64,000 bases of DNA. Origin: Pyrus communis. Taxonomy: Eukaryota > Streptophyta > Magnoliopsida > Rosales > Rosaceae. Shown piece after piece: positions 56,615 to 64,000 of this stretch. The stretch is from positions 11,827,724-11,891,723 of the forward strand of contig NC_084815.1 of assembly GCF_963583255.1 (NCBI RefSeq), written 5' to 3'. Positions within the stretch are counted from its first letter, which is position 1. Every line of letters starts with the position of its first letter. Made by a program: the position numbers and the translations under genes. Under the pieces are notes generated by a model. The model was not told where the DNA came from and searched no databases. It saw only the letters and a program-made list of their open reading frames with translations.

Positions 56615-57242
56615 TGAGCGTGTGGTGCGGGAGGTGAACATCACATGAAGGACTGTGCCCTACTCTGGGCGGGAGCACTAACACCGGGGGTGCAGGTTAT
56701 GAGCTCTCTAAGCATCTCAAATCACTACTGAATGTAAATATGAATAACACTTACCTAGCACTTACATGTGCGTCCACAACACCAAATATGCATATATATA
56801 TGTATGCCACTAATAATGCACGTGATGATGCATAAACAATGATAATATGGTGCATGGCATAAAACAAATAACCCTTTTCAACTCATTTCTGGGAAAATAA
56901 ATGTATATAGGTATATACGGAAAACCAAAAGCCCACTCACTGGTATGTGGAAGGGTCGTAGCCCCCCTGCCTCGAGTGACCACGCTCGTCCTCGGGATAC
57001 GTATCACATATATGCGAAACAACTACAAAAACGTTAATTTTAAAGCACCTAACCAACTTCTCGTAATAACTTCTCATACATTGCTCAAATTGGACAAATG
57101 AATATACCAACGTGCTCTACACAACCTCAGGATCACACCCAAATTTTTAGAAAAATTTTCCACCGCCGCACGCGCCCCCACGCACCGGCCAAGGCACGGC
57201 CACACGTGCCTGGCACGCTGACGGCGTCAACTGACGCCGTAA

Positions 57243-57350
57243 GGAATATTCCGTTAGTTCTAACGGATTCCGTCAACGGCGTCAGGAATATTCCGTCAGA
57301 TTTGACAGAATATTCCGTCAGATTTGACGGAATATTCCGTCTCCTTCCCC
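57243..57350. repeat. GGAATATTCC repeats, partly 22-bp tandem
   Basis: GGAATATTCC at 57243, 57285 and 57329 and AGAATATTCC at 57307; the last three are 22 bp apart with GTCAGATTTGAC between. Each core is a palindrome of the nGAAnnTTCn type found in heat-shock elements. Confidence 0.7.
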
Positions 57351-58031
57351 GGCGAACCTCCGGTGCCGTCGCCGGCGCCGGAAAATCGCGAAACCTGTAA
57401 ACTTCGATTTCTCTCTCGTTTTTCAACCAATTTTCGTGATTTTTGCACCAAAATGAAGCCTAAGACTAGGAGAACACGACCAAACAACTTTTAAGAGTCA
57501 AAAACTACGAAATCTTACCTGTCACCAAACTCCAAATCCGGCCAACTTCGAATACGGCGATTCCGACGTCCAACTCCTTCAAACGAAGTACTCCGAGACT
57601 CCTTGGGACCTCACCAAGCCACCTACGAGCTTCAAAATCCCTAAAACGTGGTAAATTACGTTTGCATGAATAGTACCCAAAACGGACATCGTCGAATCGA
57701 CGTGAAAACGACGGAGTTCTCACCTGAAAATGGTACGACTGGACTCCCACGAGCTTCACGATCTCGACTGTGACCTTGGTTTCCTCGATCTGTAAAGGTT
57801 TGGTGTAGTTGTGTGTGTGTCCATACGTTTCCAAAGAGAAAGGGAAGGAATGGAGCTCTGGAGAGAGACAGGGAAAAAGACAGAGGGTGAGGGAGAGTGA
57901 CAGTGTGAGTGTGTGGCCCAGCACATGCCAACACCACACAAAACGACCAATAAACGTAAAAGAACTAACTAGGGGCAAAGTAGTCATTTCACACGTACGT
58001 TTTCGATATTTTCGGGACGGGATGTCACAAA

Positions 58032-58367
58032 GACCATCTCCAACCCTTGGCCTAAAACCTAAAATTTTTAGCCCAGAAAATTTAGGTTTTAACCCCGAAA
58101 ATAGATTTTATGCTCCAACCCTTATGACCTAATTTTTTTAGCCGTTGGATTTAATTGTATTTGATTATATTTGATTTCAGCCGTTGGATTCAATAAATCC
58201 TAGGGGACATGCCCACACTAGTTTTTGGGCTAAATCCTGGGTTATTTTTGGCTTTGATTTAGGTTTTAGGTCCAATTTTAAACTTGGGTTAGGTTGGATT
58301 TGGGTTGGGGGGGCGGGGGGGAATAAAAGGGGAAAAAATAGGTTATAGGCTAGGGTTGGAGATGGTC
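58032..58367 (+). mobile_element. MITE-2 (336 bp) nested in MITE-1
   Basis: Terminal inverted repeats GACCATCTCCAACCC (58032) and GGGTTGGAGATGGTC (ending 58367). The target TAA is present as 58368-58370 on the right and 55779-55781 on the left, the left copy being separated by the LTR insertion. TAA targets and short inverted ends suggest a PIF/Harbinger-type MITE. No coding capacity. Confidence 0.85.
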
Positions 58368-58565
58368 TAAAACCTAAAACAAAACCAGAAATAGCCCAGG
58401 ATTTTGCACATAAAATAGTGTGGGCACCACTAGTGGGACCCCACCCACGTGGGCATGTCCCCCAGGATTTATTGAATCCAACGGCTGAGATTGAATACAA
58501 TTAAATCTAATGGTAACAAAAAAAAGATCTAACAGCCCAAATTTAAATCCAACGGCTAAAATAAT
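58368..58565 (-). mobile_element. MITE-1, right part (terminal repeat not found)
   Basis: AAAACCTAAAAC...AGCCCAGGATTT...GGGCATGTCCCCCAGGATTT...CCAACGGCTAAAAT follows the reverse complement of the MITE-2 interior. Similarity fades near 58565 and the expected GGAGATGGTC end is missing. Confidence 0.7.
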
Positions 58566-58761
58566 TTAAAAAATGATTTAACTCAAAATTCACCCAAATT
58601 TAGTGATTTTTCAATGTTTATCGGAATCTGATTATTTTTAGGTTAAGATGTTCATAAAATTAAATTAGGATAGTGTACATAATTTTTTTAGTCAGAGAAG
58701 TTTCTGGTATTAATTGTTTTAGTTGATTCATGCCTGCATTTAGTCTTAATTTTTTGTCAGT
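58566..58761. other. AT-rich sequence, nothing recognised
   Basis: About 200 bp between MITE-1 and the next LTR. I see no frame, repeat or terminal structure. Confidence 0.6.
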
Positions 58762-61138
58762 TGATGCGTGATTTATGCGCACACAAATTAAACCCTCTTT
58801 TTGACGATTTGTAGTATAAGTGCAAGTAGGGATCGTTCTGGACCGGGGATTAGGAGGGATTGCAAATCTCTTGGAAACTGACTCAAAAACGTAAAATAAA
58901 GTTTAAAACACTAAACTAGACTCAAAGAATGCAAAATTAAAATTTAAAACACTAAGACAAACCAAAAACTCAAAATGCTTTAAAAACACAAACTAAATTG
59001 AATTCTAACTAAAATGAACATTAAAGCAAAAGGGGGATTGAGGTTTTTACGAAAATTGAAATAACGAAACAAGTTAATAAACTAGACAGAATGTAAATAT
59101 GAAGTTTATGGATGAATGCTAGCTAAGGGGTTCATCTCCATACATGTTACACTTGCATACAAGATTGATTCTCAGTTGGTCTTTCGATAAATTATGAAAC
59201 TCAATGCTCCAAGTTAATTAGGTTCGCTTAAATTAACTTTCAGATTTCCCTAGATTCGTTGGATTGAATGGAATACGCATTACAACCAAATTATTCTTAA
59301 TCAAAGTCCCTAACTATGGAATACGCATGATAGAGACATTCAACAAAGATCATTAAGTTCAACGGAAATCATAAACATCGACGAGGCATTCGTTACTATG
59401 GAATACGCATGAAACTTATGCCAAGAATTCGTTTAACGCGATTGTTTATGAGCAACCTCCACTACTTGTGAATATAAGTTCGTAACGTTTAGGTGAAACT
59501 CACTTATATTCTAGCGTCATATTCATGCATGAAAATTAAGCTTGCAATCTCAATGAACATACATAAATAAGTTATCAATCAAACAGTTAAACGAATTGAA
59601 TCCACAACTTATGAAATTCCAACGAAAGTTAATCAATTCATATTGCAAATATAAACATAGTTTCGAATCACCCCCTAGCTAAAGGGGGGTTTATTTCCTC
59701 ATAACTTTGAAATTAAAGAAACACCTAAACATTCCAACAACTCAAACTTGAATTGTATGAACGTTTAGGCACTCTTCTCTTCCATTCCTCATACGTACAA
59801 AACAAAGAGAATTGAATTTAAACTTTGAAATCAAAGAAACACCTAAACATTCCAACAACTCAAACTTGAATTGTATGAACGTTTAGGCCCTCTTATCTTC
59901 CTCGTTATTGTAGCACAAGGTCTAAGGTGAGGTTTGGGGGATTATGAAAATGGTAGAGGAGTGGTTTGGAGGGTTGGGAAGTGGTGGAAATGGAAAGATG
60001 GTTTTGGATTCTAAGGGGACTCACGGCAAAGAGAAGGAATGGAAGTGTTTGTGGTGTGTTGTGTATGAAATGAGATGATGTTGAATGAATGAATGCAAGG
60101 GTATTTATAGGAGTAGTGGAGGGAACATATGGCTGTTTGTTTAAGATGCAAGTGGCTAATTAATGATGGAAAATCAGTTAGGAAAACATGTGAAAACTGG
60201 AATTGCATGTGAAGGTGTTGGAATGTGCTGAAATGGTGAAGGGGATACACGGCATTGAGAAGCTTTCTTGCTCATTTTCTGAATGCAATGATGAAGAGTT
60301 TAATAATTAATGCATGTAGGTGGCTGAAATGATGAAGAATGAGTGGTGGAAATGAAAGGGAAAGCTAGAAGACATGTGAAGATGCTGGAATTGATGAAGG
60401 GGATACACGGCAATGTTTGGAATGTGGAGAAAAGGGTGCATGTGGTTGTAATGTTTGTTGGTTAAAGATGCATGTGGATGTATTATACAATGGGAAAGTA
60501 TGTGATTGAATTAAAGGATGCAAAGTGAATGAATCATGAATCATTGTGGATGAAAGGTGGAAGTGCATGTGTTGATGACTAGGTTAGTGGGTGAAAATCT
60601 GAAAATGGCATAAAGGAATGGGAGCTCACGGTTTGGCTAGTGTTTGAATGTGTAAAGTGTGTGTGAATGCATGTGAAGATGCAATAAATAATGCATGTAG
60701 GGTTAGGAAATAAAATCATAACTTAAAGGGGGATGATTAAAGGGTGTTGAAAGGTTATGCATGGCTTTGAAGTGAATGTGGATTGGGCTAGAGTTTAAGT
60801 ACATGAAATGGACCCAAATTGCTCCTCCTTGCATGGCAAGGAATGGTGTTTGTGTTAAGCCCATGGCAAGGTGTTATGTGATTGGGTTAGAGCCATTGTT
60901 TTGTGTCTTCAAGTGCATACAAGGCCTTCAATTTCATCCAACACTTGGGCTCCAAGTATAAGCTATCCATCCTTAGCCCAATAGTGCTCCAAAACACTCC
61001 ACAATGCATCCTTTCGTCAAACACGTCTTATTATCCTGAAAACACACAAAAGAAGCATAAAGGACTAAAATAACTAAAGAAACACAACGTAAATGCACGA
61101 GAATAAGCAAAGTAAGTCGCCTAAATAAGCTCCTATCA
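58762..61138 (-). repeat. E11 3' LTR (B subfamily, 2377 bp)
   Basis: On the plus strand TGATGCGTGATTTATGCGC...GCTCCTATCA, followed directly by the complement of a PPT. Left flank TCAGT. Three exact GGAATACGCAT tag words (59270, 59318, 59400). It carries the 72-bp duplication of the B sub-lineage (59703-59893). Confidence 0.92.
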
Positions 61139-62507
61139 AATACCCCCACACTTATCTTTTGCTAGTCCTCGAGCAAAACAGAAAGAAAAACAAAACAAAA
61201 CCAAACTAAACAAGTAAAACATAATCTTAAACCTTCCAACGTTGCCTCAGGGATTTCCAATGCACATGACAAGTTAAAAATCATTATTCCCACAGATTTT
61301 GGTTATCTTTACACTTAAGTACATACTTAATCATAGTCACCACATACTAATTCACAATTAAGCATTTAAAACTATATTTTGAATGTAGTAACATGCCTTA
61401 GAGAATTTGCTCAAATCCTTACAAGATATGCACTCATTTTTCACACAGATTTTCTGACTACACACCCTACACTAGCTATATGTGAGAAGATTGATGTAAA
61501 AATGAATTCTAACACTCACATATGTTATATTAAAGAAAGCATTTTCTGGATTTACGACAATGACACGAATATGATCTCATGAATGGAATGCTACTACTTA
61601 GACGCGAGAACCAGTGACACCATAAGCTCATACCAAGTTCAAACTCCACAAATTGAAATACACAACACTCAAGATAGAAGTCAAAGGGGTGTAACGGGGC
61701 TAGGGTATTGGCTAACAGTGAAAGGTGAAGGATAAACAAACATTCTTAAAGCAATAGTGAGCAAAGTTTTTGAATTAGGCACTTAGAATTCCCTTTAGAA
61801 CGCAAAAATCAACTTTGAACACCCAAGGGTAAGTCACACAAAACTTAGGGCCATATTCAACTTTTTGGACCCTTTCTTCAACCATCAACGCTCGTGAGTT
61901 CATTCTTACTTTTTTTCACTCTTTTTTTTTTTCTTTTCTTCTTCTTTTTCTTTTGAATCTCAAAACATACATATAAACGTAAGAACAAACTTTTACTCCC
62001 CCACACTCATTTTCTTGCATAATGTAACTCAAAAGGAATTCATTTAAGTCATGCTTACTATACTTTAAGAACAAGGGTATAGGAAAGTCCTACTCTAGGC
62101 TAGGTAAGGGGTGATGTGGTTAGTAAAGAAAATAGGATAAACGAGGCTCAACGGGGTTAAAACTAATGTATACGAAATATGGGAAGTAAGGCTATTTGGC
62201 TATGATGGCAACTACACAACTTCATCTTGATATATCTTATGCAATTCAATGTCATGCTTTGAATGAAACGGATATAAGTTCAAGCATTTAGTTCTATCAT
62301 GATACAATTGCATTCTAAGTAGCAACCAAGCAAGGAATAATGAGATCATGCAACAACTTTAGAAAACACAGAATCACAGATTATAACTCTCCAAAGAAGG
62401 TAATAGCTCAAGTCTCACAAGGTTGTAGCGTTTGTACGAGTTCCTTCCTTCAAGCATGTTACAAAAACCAATTTTTCTTTTATGATTGCATGTGAAGTCA
62501 TACATTA
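61139..62507 (-). other. E11 PPT and 3' noncoding region
   Basis: PPT AAGTGTGGGGGTATT at 61153-61139, second PPT-like tract near 61997-62007, T/C-rich tract 61905-61955. The short conserved frame is at 61530-61739. Cut at 62507 by another LTR (flank CATTA). Confidence 0.82.
61530..61739 (-). other. short conserved frame near the 3' PPT (E11 copy)
   Basis: 69 codons with LLANTLAPLHPFDFYLECC, VFQFVEFELGMSLWCHWF and SSIPFMRSY. See 3697-3948 for the comparison. Confidence 0.3.
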
Positions 62508-64000
62508 TGATGCGAGATTTATACGCACACAAATTAAACCCTCTTTTTGTCGATTTGTAGTATAAGTATAAGTAGGGATCGTTCTGGACCGGGGATTAGG
62601 AGGGATTGCAAATCTCTTGGAAACTGACTCAAAAACGTAAAATAACAATATGAAATACTAACTTAGACTCAAAGAATGCAAAACTAAAAATAAGAAAGAT
62701 TAAGACTAAGACTTAAACGAAATATGGGGGGGATTGATTTTGGACGAATTTAAACTAAAATGGATAGATTGTAAAGAAAACAAATTGTAAATATGAAATT
62801 GACGGAAATGAATGGATGGTATGGCTAGCTAAGGGGTTCATCTCCATACATGTTACACTTGCATAATAAAATGGTTTCCAATTGCATTTCAATAAACCAT
62901 GAATTCTCAACACCCCGGGTTAATTAGGTCCGCTTAAATTAACCGTCAAGTTTTCCTTAAGTTAATGAATTGGATGATTGCATACGACAACCCAAAGCAT
63001 TCCTCACAAGTTCCCTACATGAATTGCATAATAGAGAAACAAGCAAGAATCATTAAGCATCATGAAAACTATAAGTGTTGACGAGGCATTCGTTACTATG
63101 ATTGCATGAAACTTATGCCAAGAATTCGTTTAACACGATTGTTTATAAGCAACCTCCACTACTTGTGAATATAAGTTCATAACGATTAGGTGAAACTCAC
63201 TTATATTCTAGCGTCATATTCATGCATGAAAATTAAGCGCGCATTCTTAATAAACATACATAAATAAGTTATCAATCAAACGGTTAAACAAATTGAATCC
63301 ACAACTTATGAAACGCAATTAGAAGTAATCAAATCAAAATGCAAGCATAAACATATATTTCGAATCCCCCCCTAGCTAAAGGGGAGTTTAGTTCCTCATA
63401 CAAAACAAAGAGAATTGAAATTAAACATTGAAATCAAAGAAACGCCTAAACATTCCAACAACTCAAACTTGAATTGTATGAACGTTTAGGCCCTCTTCTC
63501 TTCCTCTTTATTGTAGCATAAGGTCTAGGGATAATTGGTTTGGGGGATGGAAGTGTGGAATGGAAAAGGAATTATGGAAATAGGTGAGGAGTGGTGGAGA
63601 AAATGGTGCAGAAAATGGAGAGAAACTCACGGCTAGAGAAGGAATGGAGTGTTTGTGTTGTGGTATCTACAATGGAATGAGATGTTCTTTGAATGAATGA
63701 ATGCAAGGGTATTTATAGGAGTAATGGAGGGAACATGACAGCTAGGAGGTGGGTGGAAATGTGGCTGCAAGTTTGGTGAATGATTATGAGTGAATGCATG
63801 TGAATGTGGCTAGGTTGGAAAGCTGGAAATCTGAAAATGCAAATGGGAATGCTGAAATGCAAAGGTGGCCACGGTTTTGAGTGTGTTTTGTGTTGGAAAT
63901 GCATGTGAATGTTGTTTGTGTGAAGTGTGTGTGGGTTAAAGAGTGAATGGTGGTGTAATGATGAAGTGTGATGGCTGAAAATGTCAAGGGAAATGCATGT
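62508..64000 (-). mobile_element. B-subfamily LTR running off the window
   Basis: On the plus strand it starts TGATGCGAGATTTATACGC and reaches the window end inside U3. The last ~290 bp nearly match 315-620, so this and 1-1456 are the same recent subfamily. Tag words GATTGCAT (62976), GAATTGCAT (63021), GATTGCAT (63100). It lacks the 72-bp duplication seen at 59703. Confidence 0.9.

Larger units (their letters stand above)
55785..58029 (-). mobile_element. second copy of the non-Athila LTR, inverted, AAGAC target duplication (2245 bp)
   Basis: On the plus strand TGACACACCCCGACC...GGGACGGGATGTCACA, flanked by AAGAC at 55780-55784 and 58030-58034. Same family as 52695-54845 in opposite orientation. 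Contains a 47-bp perfect tandem duplication (56521-56614) and a 22-bp GGAATATTCC repeat (57285-57350). No internal region attached. Confidence 0.93.

Noticed and set aside
57505..57987. 160-codon minus frame plus overlapping frames
   Set aside because: It lies within the LTR at 55785-58029; several frames are open at once because of composition, and no domain is recognisable.
52695..58029. DNA transposon or foldback element suggested by the inverted 2.2-kb arms
   Set aside because: Each arm has its own LTR-type ends (TG...CA) and its own target duplication, so they are two separate solo LTRs.

Overview
The window reads as repeat-rich plant nuclear DNA, probably from a eudicot. Rosaceae is my impression only. 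There is no convincing intact host gene, no rRNA or tRNA gene, no CRISPR array and no bacterial feature. At least 80% of it is nested Ty3/gypsy LTR retrotransposons of the Athila type. The evidence is a primer-binding site complementary to the 3' end of tRNA-Asp (TGGCGCCGTTGCCGGGGA, with 0-1 changes), a Gag with a CCHC knuckle, an aspartic protease with the DLGAS variant, RT/RNase H/integrase in one copy, LTRs of about 1.9-2.5 kb bounded by TGATAGGAGC...GCATCA, and a polypurine tract AAGTGTGGGGGAATT beside the 3' LTR.

Layout, left to right. 1-1456 is the end of a B-subfamily LTR inserted in the 3' LTR of element E1. E1 (1457-10356, minus) is a nearly intact gag-protease element lacking RT and integrase. 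It sits in the gag of E2 (10357-16103, minus), whose 5' LTR is split by an opposite-strand LTR (12431-14513). 16104-17921 is the 3' end of E3, with its integrase cut by the LTR of E4 (17922-20645). E4 is cut by E5 (20646-27280), the only copy here with RT, RNase H and integrase. After an LTR scrap (27281-27701) comes E6 (27702-37718, plus; gag-protease only), whose 3' LTR holds a clean solo LTR (34463-36918, duplication CATGC). Two minus LTR pieces (37719-39770) precede E8 (39771-49431, plus; decayed gag-protease) with another solo LTR inside it (44782-46765, duplication TTTAT).

From 49534 the composition changes. An unrelated LTR-like sequence comes first, then a gene-like island (about 51341-55675). 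That island holds a 2.15-kb non-Athila LTR (52695-54845). A second LTR of the same family lies inverted at 55785-58029, exactly at the junction of two nested MITEs. Athila-type material resumes from 58762 (E11) to the window end.

How the parts relate: E5-type elements could supply RT and integrase, and E1, E6 and E8 look like non-autonomous partners that keep Gag and protease but share one internal deletion. It joins the first RT motif directly to the last integrase residues (in E6 the integrase tail itself has changed). The most unusual signal is in the LTR R/U5 region. Up to four short words occupy fixed sites with conserved flanks; in several LTRs the words match one another, yet they differ between LTRs (ATGATGTC, ATGCAATTC, ATGCGTATTCC, ATGCGCTTTC). 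The long 3' noncoding region carries three spaced polypurine-like tracts and conserved hairpins. All coordinates were read by eye. LTR ends are reliable where TG/CA and target duplications are seen; other joins are approximate.
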